A DNA stretch of 64,000 nucleotides, taken from positions 62,001-126,000 of the forward strand of contig JARIHI010000003.1 of assembly GCA_029288365.1 (NCBI GenBank), given 5' to 3'. The notes beneath the pieces were generated by a model, which saw only the letters and a program-made list of their open reading frames with translations, ran no database searches and was not told the DNA's origin. Source of the DNA: Candidatus Saccharimonadota bacterium (GTDB lineage: Bacteria; Patescibacteriota; Saccharimonadia; Saccharimonadales; UBA4665). Made by a program: the position numbers and the translations under genes. Positions within the stretch are counted from its first letter, which is position 1. Each line of letters begins with the position of its first letter. Below, one piece after another: positions 46,921 through 57,300 of the stretch.

Positions 46921-47169
46921 CTAGATTTTATTGTCGCTGTTATTTTCTAGTCTCTTTTTGTCTTGATAAATGTCGTAAATCAAATTTGCTAAGTCCCTAG
47001 CATCTCGCTTCATTCGTAAATTGGTTCGAGCTGTATCAAGTGCATCTTTAGCTAAAATATCAAGCGTTGATATGACTTCAATGATCTCTTCATCGCTCAT
47101 GCTAAGAGCATCATCACCTAGTATATTTCGTGCTTCTTCGACACTAACAGGAAGCTGATTTTTACTCAT
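46921..47169 (-). CDS. Small helical protein of unknown function
   Basis: 82 residues, acidic and helical (SVEEARNILGDDALSMSDEE, later RMKRDARDLANLIYDIYQDK). The N-terminal region resembles antitoxin-like acidic helices, but no toxin gene is next to it. Unassigned. Confidence 0.55.
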   Translation of the reverse strand: MSKNQLPVSVEEARNILGDDALSMSDEEIIEVISTLDILAKDALDTARTNLRMKRDARDLANLIYDIYQDKKRLENNSDNKI

Positions 47170-47551
47170 AGAATTATATTATCAGCATTAGTCCTGTTAG
47201 GATCAGAGTGTGAAGCGAACGAAAAATAATAAACCACCGATAAGCACAGAAGAAATAGTTACAGTCATATTGCCTATTGTTAGCAACAATAAATAACGTT
47301 GGCAGCGTAAATATAGCTAAAAAAATTTGCGTAGCGTTACTCAAATTAAATTATCACAAAAAGATGAACGGTATTCCTGTAGATAATGCCCCCTGAGACC
47401 TCACAGGAGGTCGTAGAAGCGGTTTTAGAGCAAAAGATGAGTATATGTATAGTATGGACAAATTAGCTATTTTCTTGTGACATAAATTTTTCGAGTAATA
47501 ACATGATACTCGCTTATTTTCAAATGGGTCATTACAGAGTAGAATAAGGCT
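47170..47551. other. Intergenic region before the defence operon
   Basis: 382 bp. It holds a hairpin GACCTC-acag-GAGGTC (47397-47412) without a T-tract, and a TAGAAT -10 box (47540-47545) 6 nt before the ATPase ATG. A short hydrophobic minus-strand frame (around 47210-47330) lacks a good start and is not called. Confidence 0.5.
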
Positions 47552-49003
47552 ATGAAAATTAAGCAAAGTCCTCCGTATGCACCTCTACTTATTGAATCAA
47601 TGCGGTCACTTGGCTATTCATTTGATACTGCTATTGCTGATCTCATAGATAATAGCGTTAGTGCTCAGGCTAAGAACATCAACATTTTGCTAGACCCGTC
47701 TGATGATCCGCAACTAATTATATTCGATGATGGTAATGGAATGGATTCAGCATCACTAGAAGAAGCATTGCGGTTCGGTAGTCGAGGTCCATTAGAGTCT
47801 CGTAGCGAATTTGACTTAGGACGATTTGGGTTAGGTTTGAAGTCTGCATCTTTATCTCAATGTAGACGTTTAATCGTAGCAAGTAAGCATGATGGCAAGG
47901 TCTGCTGTTTTTCATGGGACTTAGATGAAGTCGAAAAGACTGGTGACTGGTCTGTACTTGAGTATGCTAATGATGAAATAAGCCAGCTTCCATCTATTGA
48001 CCTATTCGATTCGGTTAATTCTGGTACTTATGTTTTGCTTCAGAATTTTGATCGCATTGCAGCATCATCGCATGACGTAAAAAAGACGTTGGACACGCTA
48101 ATTGAGACTGCTGAAGATCATCTTTCATTAGTATTTCACCGAATTATTAGTGAAGATCGAGTCAGTATTGCAATAAATGGCAGACCTATCGAACCTAAAG
48201 ACCCTTTCTTGGAGAATCACAAGTCTACTCAAAGACTCCGTGAGCAAAGCATCAGTATTGATGACAATAAGATCACTTTACAGCCATACATTCTTCCTCA
48301 TCGAAATAAGCTATCGAGAGATGATTTGAAGAAAGTAGGTGGTTCTGATGACCTACGAACTAATCAAGGCTTTTATATTTACCGTTGTAAGCGATTGATC
48401 ATTTGGGGTACATGGTTCAGGTTGCTGAGTAAAGAAGAGCTTAATAAATTGGCTAGGGTTAAGGTGGATATACCAAATTCACTTGATGAAATTTGGAGCA
48501 TTGACGTAAAGAAAAGCACAGCCAATCTACCAGATAAGATTCGAAAGAATCTGTACGGTAGCATTAAAGAATCTGTGTTTGGAAGTAAGAAAGTTATCGA
48601 GTATAGGGGTAAGTTACACAGAAATGAAGACATTAGCTACATTTGGCAAAGACTGACTGAACGTGATGGTGGAGTTACATATTCAATAAATAGAGACCTC
48701 CCTCAGATTCAGCTTCTGACGAACAGTCTAAACCAGACTGGACAGCGTGTGCTCGAAGCATTACTAAAGAATGTTGAAGAGAATTTTCCATCAAGTAGCC
48801 TATATCTAGATGTAGCAGACGGTGAGATAAGTACAGTCATTAAAGATAGCCAGAAGATATTAGATGAATTTGAAGTTCAGTTAAGTTTTGCAGAGCAACT
48901 TGGGTTATCACGAGATGAATTGATTGGTATGCTCGTTAAGACAGAACCATACGCTAGCAATGAAGAAATTAAGTCTAAGCACAATAATCGACAGGAACAG
49001 TAA
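47552..49003 (+). CDS. GHKL ATPase of a Mza-like defence operon (MutL/MORC-like)
   Basis: GHKL-superfamily ATPase of 483 residues. Bergerat motifs: DTAIADLIDNSVSA (N box), FDDGNGMDS (G1) and LGRFGLGLKSASLSQ (G2). Related MutL/MORC-like ATPases are known to sit with Z1 helicases in restriction-type systems (Iyer, Abhiman and Aravind) and in the Mza set (MutL, Z1, DUF, AIPR). The middle and C-terminal regions have no nuclease motif. First gene of a compact operon; it ends directly at the Z1 gene. Confidence 0.88.
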   Translation: MKIKQSPPYAPLLIESMRSLGYSFDTAIADLIDNSVSAQAKNINILLDPSDDPQLIIFDDGNGMDSASLEEALRFGSRGPLESRSEFDLGRFGLGLKSASLSQCRRLIVASKHDGKVCCFSWDLDEVEKTGDWSVLEYANDEISQLPSIDLFDSVNSGTYVLLQNFDRIAASSHDVKKTLDTLIETAEDHLSLVFHRIISEDRVSIAINGRPIEPKDPFLENHKSTQRLREQSISIDDNKITLQPYILPHRNKLSRDDLKKVGGSDDLRTNQGFYIYRCKRLIIWGTWFRLLSKEELNKLARVKVDIPNSLDEIWSIDVKKSTANLPDKIRKNLYGSIKESVFGSKKVIEYRGKLHRNEDISYIWQRLTERDGGVTYSINRDLPQIQLLTNSLNQTGQRVLEALLKNVEENFPSSSLYLDVADGEISTVIKDSQKILDEFEVQLSFAEQLGLSRDELIGMLVKTEPYASNEEIKSKHNNRQEQ

Positions 49004-51697
49004 ATGACAGAGGACGCAAAAACATTCAAAAGAATCGTACAAGACTTACTCGATAAGCACAGTGCTAAGGATTCAATAAGTGACACTCTTATAGATGATG
49101 AAGTAAATAAGGCATTCTCAGCAATTAGTGTACTGGGACTAACAGTGACTGATGAAGAGAAAACCTCTGTACGAAATGAATTGCTTGCGGACAATAAAAT
49201 TCGGTTAGAGCCAGGTATTGCGATTGTACCTAGAACACATAAGAAATGGTTCGCTGACAAAAAAGCAGAACTAGATTTAGATTATTGGAATCGATTCAAA
49301 GAATTACTGATCAAAGATAAAGGCTTCCCCGTAAATGTTGTAGCTGAAATGGACAATGTTTCTGACGAGATTGTTGATTTAATTGGTGATCCATCAAGAA
49401 CTGAAGAACGTGAGCAAAGGCGTGGGCTGATAATCGGAGATGTCCAGTCAGGGAAGACAGTTAATTATAGTGGCATTATTTGTAAAGCAGTAGATGCCAA
49501 ATTCCGTGCTGTGATTCTAATGACTGGTACGACTAATGATCTCCGCAAGCAAACACAGATTCGTTTAGATGAAGCATTCACTGGCATTGATACTGGCAGC
49601 GAAACACTAAATTTCATTGGTGTAGGTCAGTACAACAAAAAGCTAAGACCAATTTCTTTCACTACAGTTGATAAGGATTTCAGCAAGAGTGCAGCTAAGC
49701 AGTTAAGTAGTGCCTTATCTCAAAGTGACGGTGATCGTCCTATGCTATTTGTGATTAAGAAAAACGTATCAGTTCTAAAAAGTCTTTTAGATTGGATCAA
49801 GACTCACAACCAGTATGGCGAGAACAAGATAGATGGTTCTGTTCTTATGATCGATGATGAGGCAGATTATGCTTCGGTCAATACAAAGGCTGCTGGTGAA
49901 GATCGTAGCAAGACAAATGCGTACATTGAAGAACTACTAAATGTATTTAGATTCGCAAGCTATGTAGGCTTTACAGCGACACCATACGCCAATGTTTTTA
50001 TTGATCCTGAATCTGATGAAGATATGGAGAAAGAGGGTTTGTTCCCTAAGGATTATATTTATACCCTAAATGCACCTACGAATTATATTGGTGCTAGAGA
50101 TATTTTCCCGAATGATGGTAAGTACCATAAAATGCTTCGGACTATTGATGATGGTGAAGATTATTATCCTTTAAGGCATAAGAAAGATGATGATCTTGGA
50201 GAAATTGCTCCAAGTCTTCGAGCTGCTGTTAATACATTTTTAGTAGCGAATGCTATTCGTGATTTACGAGGAGATCAGAATACTCACCGCTCGATGATGA
50301 TCAATGTCACTCGTTTTGTGAATACACAGCAACTTATTCGCAAAGCTGTGAATGAATACGTAGATGACGTAAAGCGTTCCATTAAGAATTACGCTTCATT
50401 ACCTACTGCTAAGGCGTTAAGAGATAAGAATATCAGTTCTCTGCACGAGACATTTAAGCGTGAATATAGCCACAAAGAATTTACTTGGGAACAAGTTCAG
50501 GCGATTCTTTTTGATTCAATTCTACCTATTCAAATCTACGCTGCACATGGTGGTGGAGATGACTTGAATTATGAAGAGTTCAATGACGGTCTACGAACGA
50601 TTGTAGTTGGCGGACAAAGGCTCTCACGAGGCTTAACACTCGAGGGTCTTATAGTCAGTTACTTATACAGAAATTCAATGGCTTACGACACTTTAATGCA
50701 GATGGGGCGTTGGTTTGGTTATCGCAATAACTATGATGATTTATGCAGGTTATGGATGGATGATGTCAGTCAAGATTGGTACGCATTCATTTCAGAAGCT
50801 ACTGATGAATTGCGTGAAGAGGTGAAAAGGCTACGAGACCTGGAAGCCACTCCATTAGACTTCGGTCTGAAAGTTAGAAATGATCCTGATATACCACTCA
50901 TTGTGACAGCAAGAAATAAGATGCGATCTGCACAGTCTAGAACAATCAGTAAATCGCTAAGCGGTAAGGCTGTTGAAACGCCTTTCATTTTCAACAATGC
51001 ACGCAAAAATGACACAAACCTTAAGGCTGTTCTGAGCCTGACTGACTCAATAGAATTTAAGCCATCGGACAATCAATATGCAGCGTATTCAGTACCAAAA
51101 GAACGAGTTCTTTCATTCTTGGGTAAGATCGAAGTGCCAACTGCGAACGCTCAGTTTAATCCAGAATCCATTGCACAGTTCATACAGCAGTATGCAGGTG
51201 CTGAATTAAATGAATGGGACATCGTTATTCTTTCTGGTAAGGCTGAAACGAAATACGATCTTGCACAGAATATATCTGTGACCCCTAACATTCGAAAGTT
51301 CGACTTCCTCAAAGGTGATGGAAGCGTAATTCGAATGAGTGGTTCCAAAAGACGCTTGGGTAGCCAGGGCAATACAAGATTTGGGCTTACGAAAGAGCAG
51401 ATCGATCTAGCTAAAAAATTAGTACACGACAATCCTGAGCGTGGTGCTGTTAATGACGATGACTATTTTGCGATAGACAGGAAACCCTTGTTAATGATTT
51501 ATTTCGTAGAGCCTAGTCAGGAAAGTAATGCAGAGGACTTATCTAAGCTAGATGACTTCAATGGGCAACCGCTAATCGGTTTTGGTTTAGGTATTCCAAA
51601 GTTAGGAAACGTAAGCACGAAATACATTCGTTACCAGACCAATAAGATACATCAGGAGTTTGGTGGCATTGATGAATACGAGGACGAAGATGACTGA
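49004..51697 (+). CDS. Z1-domain helicase/ATPase of the Mza-like operon
   Basis: Superfamily 2-type translocase of 897 residues. Walker A GDVQSGKT at residues 145-152, Walker B VLMIDDEADYASVNT, and helicase motifs V/VI in RLSRGLTLEGLIVSYLY and MQMGRWFGYRNNYDDL. The Z1 architecture fits proteins that move on DNA as part of phage restriction. It follows the GHKL ATPase without gap and overlaps the nuclease-like gene by 8 nt. Confidence 0.92.
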   Translation: MTEDAKTFKRIVQDLLDKHSAKDSISDTLIDDEVNKAFSAISVLGLTVTDEEKTSVRNELLADNKIRLEPGIAIVPRTHKKWFADKKAELDLDYWNRFKELLIKDKGFPVNVVAEMDNVSDEIVDLIGDPSRTEEREQRRGLIIGDVQSGKTVNYSGIICKAVDAKFRAVILMTGTTNDLRKQTQIRLDEAFTGIDTGSETLNFIGVGQYNKKLRPISFTTVDKDFSKSAAKQLSSALSQSDGDRPMLFVIKKNVSVLKSLLDWIKTHNQYGENKIDGSVLMIDDEADYASVNTKAAGEDRSKTNAYIEELLNVFRFASYVGFTATPYANVFIDPESDEDMEKEGLFPKDYIYTLNAPTNYIGARDIFPNDGKYHKMLRTIDDGEDYYPLRHKKDDDLGEIAPSLRAAVNTFLVANAIRDLRGDQNTHRSMMINVTRFVNTQQLIRKAVNEYVDDVKRSIKNYASLPTAKALRDKNISSLHETFKREYSHKEFTWEQVQAILFDSILPIQIYAAHGGGDDLNYEEFNDGLRTIVVGGQRLSRGLTLEGLIVSYLYRNSMAYDTLMQMGRWFGYRNNYDDLCRLWMDDVSQDWYAFISEATDELREEVKRLRDLEATPLDFGLKVRNDPDIPLIVTARNKMRSAQSRTISKSLSGKAVETPFIFNNARKNDTNLKAVLSLTDSIEFKPSDNQYAAYSVPKERVLSFLGKIEVPTANAQFNPESIAQFIQQYAGAELNEWDIVILSGKAETKYDLAQNISVTPNIRKFDFLKGDGSVIRMSGSKRRLGSQGNTRFGLTKEQIDLAKKLVHDNPERGAVNDDDYFAIDRKPLLMIYFVEPSQESNAEDLSKLDDFNGQPLIGFGLGIPKLGNVSTKYIRYQTNKIHQEFGGIDEYEDEDD

Positions 51698-52613
51698 GAT
51701 TACTGAACGCATTCGCAAGCTACTCGAAAATCAAGAGTCAGAATCTTATAGTCGTTATGACGGTGAGCATCCCTTTGATGTATATCTAGGTGTTGATCAG
51801 TCTGGTCGGAAGAGCCTTGCATTAGTAATGAACGCTAGGAGAGAAAGTGTAACTTCGACTAAGACTATTGATGCCCAATTTTACAGGCGTGAGGACGGTC
51901 AGTTGATGCTTTGTTTCTCATTGGTTGATGACCAGCTCAGAGATATTTTCTATAAGTTCTGTGAAGATATAATTGAAAGCTCTCGACTTCATCATAAGGA
52001 AGATGGCTTTGCACCCGTAATCGAACGCTGGGAGACTTGGATCAAATTCTTTTCAAAGACTTCTTTGCCTTTGTCTGAGAATGAAATACTAGGTCTGATA
52101 GGTGAAGTTTACTTCTTGCAAAATGTAATGATACCTAAATTCGGTCAGGACATAGCATTAGATTCCTACATAGGCACTGACCGTGCACATAAAGACTTTG
52201 AAGTACAAGATACTTGGCATGAAGTGAAGTCGATACATAATGGTGTTCGATCTGTGAAAATCAGTTCAATCGAACAATTAGACTCTGAATTAGTTGGCAA
52301 TTTAGATATTCTGACATTCGATCAAAGCACTTCTACTTATGAAAATAACATTACACTCAATAGCATTATCAGCAATTTTAGGGAATCACTTGATCGTAAA
52401 TGGCAGTTAAAATTTGATGAGAAGATGCGTAAAGCTGGTTATATCGAAGATGAGAGATACGATGAATATAATTACCTGTTTGTGAGTTTAGACGAATATC
52501 ATGTATCTGATTCATTTCCTAAATTAAGTAAATCTGATCTGCCAAACGGTATAACCAAAGCCAGCTATGAGATTGATATTTCAGCAATACAAAAATTTAA
52601 GGCAGTAAAATGA
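51690..52613 (+). CDS. PD-(D/E)XK motif protein (DUF4420 type)
   Basis: 307 residues. Nuclease-like core DFEVQDTWHEVKS supplies the Asp and the ExK pair, preceded by EILGLIGEVYFL with the helical Glu. This matches the DUF4420 family found in Z1-containing systems. Start ATG 51690 (overlap 8 nt with the Z1 gene) with GAGGACGAAG as ribosome site. Likely the DNA-cutting subunit. Confidence 0.88.
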   Translation: MTEITERIRKLLENQESESYSRYDGEHPFDVYLGVDQSGRKSLALVMNARRESVTSTKTIDAQFYRREDGQLMLCFSLVDDQLRDIFYKFCEDIIESSRLHHKEDGFAPVIERWETWIKFFSKTSLPLSENEILGLIGEVYFLQNVMIPKFGQDIALDSYIGTDRAHKDFEVQDTWHEVKSIHNGVRSVKISSIEQLDSELVGNLDILTFDQSTSTYENNITLNSIISNFRESLDRKWQLKFDEKMRKAGYIEDERYDEYNYLFVSLDEYHVSDSFPKLSKSDLPNGITKASYEIDISAIQKFKAVK

Positions 52614-54721
52614 ACCTAGAAGACTTTCGTGCAGATTGGGTTGGTGATCTACGAGTTGCAGCAGAAGCTAATCAGAGTGATCCTCACAGCGAATTTGTAA
52701 TAGATGCAGTAGACCAGCTTCAAGAAGCAGAAGAAGTTGAGAATGTCGAACTTGGTTACTTTGAGGGTATAGGACCAAAGGGTAAAAAGCTAATGACAGA
52801 TGGATACGCTTTTGATTCTGTCGATAAGTCGTGCGTTGTACTAATCAGTGATTTCTCGAATAGTGATGAAATGGAGACATTAAATAATACAGACATTGAT
52901 AGACTGTATGATCGTATGAGTAATCTTGTCGAGGCTGCTCTTAGCGGATATATAGTCGATAATAAGTTCGAAGAAAGTAGTATAGGCTATACCTTTGCAG
53001 TAGATGCTAAAAGACTTTTCGATAATGGTGAAATATCTAAATTTAGGTTCTATATACTCACGGATAAAAAGCTGAGTGAGCGAGTCAAGAACATTCAAAA
53101 GAGTCCTATAAATGGTAAAAGGGTTGATCTTAATGCTTGGGACATCAACCGCTTCTACCAGCTTTATACATCCACTCAGGGTAAGGAAGAAATTGAGATA
53201 GATGCGAGTTCAGTTGATGGAGGTGGCATACCTTTTGTAAGTGCCACTCAAGGTGATGATTATTCATCTTATCTAGCTGTAGTACCAGGCAGGTTCTTAG
53301 CTGACATTTATCTTCTTTACGGTTCTAGACTACTCGAAGGAAACGTTCGGTCATTCTTGAGTATTCGTGGAAAAGTGAATAAATCTATCCGAGGAACGAT
53401 ACTGCAAGAACCTGATATGTTCTTTGCGTATAACAACGGTATCGCAGCAACTGCCACAGCCATTGAGACTACTTTTGAAGACGGTAAGCACCTCATCACA
53501 AGAATCAATGACATGCAGATCATAAATGGCGGACAGACTACTGCTTCGATTGCTAATGCGGTTATACAAGATAAGGCAACACTAGATAACATATTTGTTC
53601 CAATGAAGTTGTCTGTAGTGAACCATGACAAGGCAAAGGAAATGATCCCTGTTATTTCTAGAAGTGCCAACAGCCAGAATAAAGTTGATGAAGCGGACTT
53701 CTTCTCAAATCACCCTTATCACGTTCGTATTGAAGAATACTCACGCAGAGTCTTAGCGCCACCAATAGACGGTAATCAGTATCAGACTACATGGTTCTAT
53801 GAGCGTGCACGAGGTCAATATGTTCAAGAGCAAATGAAGCTGACACGTTCAGAGCGAAAGCGTTACCAACTCAAGAATCCTAAAGCACAATTATTACGGA
53901 AAGTAGACGTTGCTAAATTCATAAATTCATACGAGCAAAAGCCACATATTGTTAGTCGTGGTGCTCAATTTAATATGAGAAATTTTGCTGAATCTATTTC
54001 AAAGGATTGGAAACCTTCAGATCAAAATACTAGCTTTAATGAATACTATTTCAAAAAGTTAATAGCACTGGCAATCTTATTCAAATCAACCGAGAAGATA
54101 GTTTCAGCTCAACAGTGGTATCAAGAAATTAAAGCATACCGTGCCAACATAGTGACTTATAGTATTGCAGTAATAATCAATCAAATAGAGAAAAAATATC
54201 CAGGCAAGACTATCGACTTTCTTCGTATCTGGAACACTCAGGAAATTAGTCCAGAGCTTGAAGCTCAGCTCGTGAAGACTACTCGTGAAGTTTTCGATTT
54301 CATCACCCGTGATGACCGTACAACATTGAATGTTACTGAGTGGTGCAAAAAAGAAGATTGCTGGAAGCGTGCCCAAGACTATGACTTTACCTTGTTGGAC
54401 AGTTTTGCTTCAACATTGTTAAAGAATGATGATGAGCAAGAAGAAAAAGAGATTGCTCAAAAAGAACAAAAAGTTACTAATCAAATTAGTGCAGAGATTG
54501 AATTAATAAATCTTGGAGCTGATTATTGGAAAAAGGTATTAGACTTTGGCAGGAATGACAGATTACTGAGTGAAATGGAAGATGGTCTACTAAGCGTAGC
54601 TGCTAATTTTGATACCACTGGAAGAGTTCCATCAGATAAGCAAGCTAAGTTAATTATGCAAATCAGAAGTCGGCTGTATGAAGAAGGTTTATCTCGTAAT
54701 TTAGACAGCAGCGTAAAGTAA
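52610..54721 (+). CDS. AIPR-family protein of the Mza-like operon
   Basis: 703 residues. AIPR domain with the conserved FFAYNNGIAATATAIE and DMQIINGGQTTASIANAV blocks and then ISRSANSQNKVDEADF. AIPR proteins accompany phage-abortive and restriction systems. The start overlaps the nuclease gene by 4 nt (ATGA). The C-terminal 200 residues include a charged linker (DDEQEEKEIAQKEQKV). Confidence 0.92.
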   Translation: MNLEDFRADWVGDLRVAAEANQSDPHSEFVIDAVDQLQEAEEVENVELGYFEGIGPKGKKLMTDGYAFDSVDKSCVVLISDFSNSDEMETLNNTDIDRLYDRMSNLVEAALSGYIVDNKFEESSIGYTFAVDAKRLFDNGEISKFRFYILTDKKLSERVKNIQKSPINGKRVDLNAWDINRFYQLYTSTQGKEEIEIDASSVDGGGIPFVSATQGDDYSSYLAVVPGRFLADIYLLYGSRLLEGNVRSFLSIRGKVNKSIRGTILQEPDMFFAYNNGIAATATAIETTFEDGKHLITRINDMQIINGGQTTASIANAVIQDKATLDNIFVPMKLSVVNHDKAKEMIPVISRSANSQNKVDEADFFSNHPYHVRIEEYSRRVLAPPIDGNQYQTTWFYERARGQYVQEQMKLTRSERKRYQLKNPKAQLLRKVDVAKFINSYEQKPHIVSRGAQFNMRNFAESISKDWKPSDQNTSFNEYYFKKLIALAILFKSTEKIVSAQQWYQEIKAYRANIVTYSIAVIINQIEKKYPGKTIDFLRIWNTQEISPELEAQLVKTTREVFDFITRDDRTTLNVTEWCKKEDCWKRAQDYDFTLLDSFASTLLKNDDEQEEKEIAQKEQKVTNQISAEIELINLGADYWKKVLDFGRNDRLLSEMEDGLLSVAANFDTTGRVPSDKQAKLIMQIRSRLYEEGLSRNLDSSVK

Positions 54722-54747
54722 GTCCTTATGCTATTATTACATCAGTT

Positions 54748-56043
54748 ATGATTAAAGTAATAGAAACATTTAGTGGTATTGGTGCTCAGTCTAAAGCACT
54801 TAAAAACATAGGGTGTGATTTTCAGATCATCGGTACTGCCGACTGGGATATTCATGCCATTATCGCTTATGATCTCATCCATAACGGCAAACAAGACCTT
54901 TCGAAGTATGAAAACGCTACTCGTGAAGAATTACTTAAGAAATTAGAAAATTCTACTCTTAGCATGGACGGAAAGGTTCCAACCGATTGGAAGAATATAA
55001 AGATACTGAATGTTGAAGTTCTACGAAGACTCTGTGCTGCAATTGATAGGACTAACAACTATGTGAGCGTAACTGACATGAATGGTGCACTTTTGCCCGT
55101 TGATATGGACGCTCTCACTTATTCATTCCCATGCCAGGATTTGTCGGTAGCCCATGCTTGGCATGGAAAGACAGACGGTATAGACCGTAGTGCAGCTAAC
55201 CGCTCAAGTCAGTTGTGGGAAATTGAACGAATCCTCAAAGAACGAAAAGCTAGTCCACGACCAATGCCTAAGTTCTTGTTAATGGAAAATGTTCCGAACA
55301 TAATTTCTCGATCACACAGCAAGAATTTCGATGATTGGAAGCAGTCTCTTATAGATTTAGGTTACTACAATCGATTCAATGTTCTTGTATCAAGCAATTT
55401 TGGTACTCCTCAAATTCGCAAACGTGCTTATCTCATGAGTTTTTATACTGGTGGCAATAAGAAGCTCGAAGCAAAGCTAGATAAGTATTTTGCTGCGAAT
55501 AATCTTGAAGATGTTCGCATGAAGCCTTCCGAGCTCTCGAAGTATCTAAGGGTCGACTACGACAAGGAAACTTTTCGACAAGAAGCTAATGAGGCACAGC
55601 CCAATGACACTCCTTCTCGTCGAGACATATTTATCAAAAGCGTTAAATTGTTTGACGGAAGTAATTATTCAAGTTATGTACCGACAATTACCACAAAGCA
55701 AGACCGTAGACCTAATTCTGGTGTGATCGTGTATGATAGCAAGCGTCCAGGTAAAAGTACATTCAGATACCTAACAGCACGTGAAGCATTACTTCTTATG
55801 GGTTTTGAAGATAGTGATTATGAAGCATTAGTTGATGGCAACTTCAAGAAGAACATCACGACCAATTTCTTCACTACAACCAAGATAGTTAAGATGGCGG
55901 GTAACAGTATTGTTGTGCCAGTTTTGGAAGCAGTATTTACTCAGATGCTGTATGTAGATCAACATTTCTTGTCTAAAGTAACAAACGAAGAAACAGAAGA
56001 AGTAACACAATTAGCAGGAGAGCTTAGCCTCGCCACATCCTAA
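54748..56043 (+). CDS. DNA cytosine-5 methyltransferase
   Basis: Modification enzyme of 431 residues. Motif I IETFSGIGAQSKAL, motif IV SFPCQDLSVAHAW with the catalytic Cys, motif VI LLMENVPNI, motif VIII PQIRKRAYLMS, motif X KMAGNSIVVPVLEAVF. The variable region between VIII and X would read the DNA target. A TATTAT box (54732-54737) lies 10 nt upstream of the ATG, so it has its own promoter apart from the four upstream genes. It is the self-protection partner of the restriction genes. Confidence 0.96.
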   Translation: MIKVIETFSGIGAQSKALKNIGCDFQIIGTADWDIHAIIAYDLIHNGKQDLSKYENATREELLKKLENSTLSMDGKVPTDWKNIKILNVEVLRRLCAAIDRTNNYVSVTDMNGALLPVDMDALTYSFPCQDLSVAHAWHGKTDGIDRSAANRSSQLWEIERILKERKASPRPMPKFLLMENVPNIISRSHSKNFDDWKQSLIDLGYYNRFNVLVSSNFGTPQIRKRAYLMSFYTGGNKKLEAKLDKYFAANNLEDVRMKPSELSKYLRVDYDKETFRQEANEAQPNDTPSRRDIFIKSVKLFDGSNYSSYVPTITTKQDRRPNSGVIVYDSKRPGKSTFRYLTAREALLLMGFEDSDYEALVDGNFKKNITTNFFTTTKIVKMAGNSIVVPVLEAVFTQMLYVDQHFLSKVTNEETEEVTQLAGELSLATS

Positions 56044-56060
56044 GGAGCTGAAAAGCATTT

Positions 56061-57260
56061 ATGAGCGTTTATGAATTTGATGACCTGCAGAACGCTCCAC
56101 TCATCATAGATGCAGTTTATAAAAGTAAAAGCACTCTGTTTGGAGATGGTCCGCTTGGTAAATTATTGCCTAAGATAGGTAATCAAGGTGGTTTTAGGAC
56201 TGTTAAAAGACAAGATGGTAGCGGTCAACTTGCGTACATAGTTTTGTACACCTCAGGGACGGAAATAGATTGGCCCGATTCCCTTGATGTAGAAACTGGC
56301 ATATGGCGATATTTTGGTGACAACCGCACACCAGGAAAGTCGTTACATGATACTCCTGCCAAAGGTAATCGTTACTTAAGTGATATTTTTGCCAAGATTG
56401 ATTCACCAACTGAAAGGGCCGATATACCTCCATTTCTAATTTTTCAATGGGCTGGCAATCAATTTGATGCGAAGTTCCTTGGAGTAGCCGTACCAGGCAA
56501 TCCAAATATTCCTCCTGATAAAGAATTGAATGCGATATGGAGATCGAAAAAAGGGAACAGATTCCAGAATTATGAAGCCTATTTCTCTGTACTAGATACA
56601 AGCCGTGAAGAAATATCAAAAGAGTGGCTTAAGCTCTTGATTAGCGACCACAAAAATAGCATTTCGTATGCACCCGCAGCATGGAGACAATTTATTGAAT
56701 TTGGGAGACAGGGAGTAAAACCCCTACTTTCCCCACGAGGCTCTGAAATTCCAAATAAAGAGCAACAATTACCCCACGACGTAGATGGTAAGAAATTATT
56801 ACAGAAGATTCGTGATTACTACAAAGACAATCCTTTTGGCTTTGAATTATGTTCAACGAAGATAGTGCAAATGATGGACAATAATTTTGAACTATTTGAA
56901 CTAACTCGCCCTTGGCGTGACGGTGGTAGAGATGCAATCGGAAGATATAAAATCGGAAGTAGCCACAATCCTTTATTAGTAGAATTTGCACTGGAAGCAA
57001 AATGTTACTCTGCCGATGTATCAGTCGGAGTTAAGTCAATGTCACGACTGATTTCTAGGTTACGGTATCGTCAGTTCGGCATACTTGTCACTACAAGCTA
57101 CGTACATTCACAGGCATATAAAGAAATTATTGAAGACGGGCACCCAATCCTAGTTATTAATGCTTCGGACATTGCAAAAATTCTTAGGGCACAAGGAACT
57201 AATCACCAAAATGTTGATGTCTGGTTAGATCAGATTGAGCAAGATAATATAGCAAATTGA
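56061..57260 (+). CDS. Mrr-like restriction endonuclease
   Basis: 399 residues. Nuclease core near the C-terminus: RPWRDGGRDAIGRYK (catalytic Asp), FALEAKCYSADVSVGV (ExK), and RYRQFGILVTTS, as in Mrr_cat-type restriction enzymes. The N-terminal about 250 residues are probably a DNA-recognition or modification-sensing module (WPDSLDVETGIWRYFGDNRT). It follows the methyltransferase by 17 nt and is likely its cognate nuclease. Confidence 0.85.
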   Translation: MSVYEFDDLQNAPLIIDAVYKSKSTLFGDGPLGKLLPKIGNQGGFRTVKRQDGSGQLAYIVLYTSGTEIDWPDSLDVETGIWRYFGDNRTPGKSLHDTPAKGNRYLSDIFAKIDSPTERADIPPFLIFQWAGNQFDAKFLGVAVPGNPNIPPDKELNAIWRSKKGNRFQNYEAYFSVLDTSREEISKEWLKLLISDHKNSISYAPAAWRQFIEFGRQGVKPLLSPRGSEIPNKEQQLPHDVDGKKLLQKIRDYYKDNPFGFELCSTKIVQMMDNNFELFELTRPWRDGGRDAIGRYKIGSSHNPLLVEFALEAKCYSADVSVGVKSMSRLISRLRYRQFGILVTTSYVHSQAYKEIIEDGHPILVINASDIAKILRAQGTNHQNVDVWLDQIEQDNIAN

Positions 57261-57300
57261 TTAACAGATAAGACTACTAAGTGACTTAGTACGATAATAA

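Noticed and set aside
47210-47330. Hydrophobic minus-strand short frame
   Set aside because: No convincing start codon with a ribosome site or promoter; too short to judge.
47552-57260. BREX or DISARM assignment for the defence operon
   Set aside because: No PglZ, BrxC, BrxL or DrmA/DrmB-type protein is present; the Z1-AIPR combination fits Mza-like systems instead.
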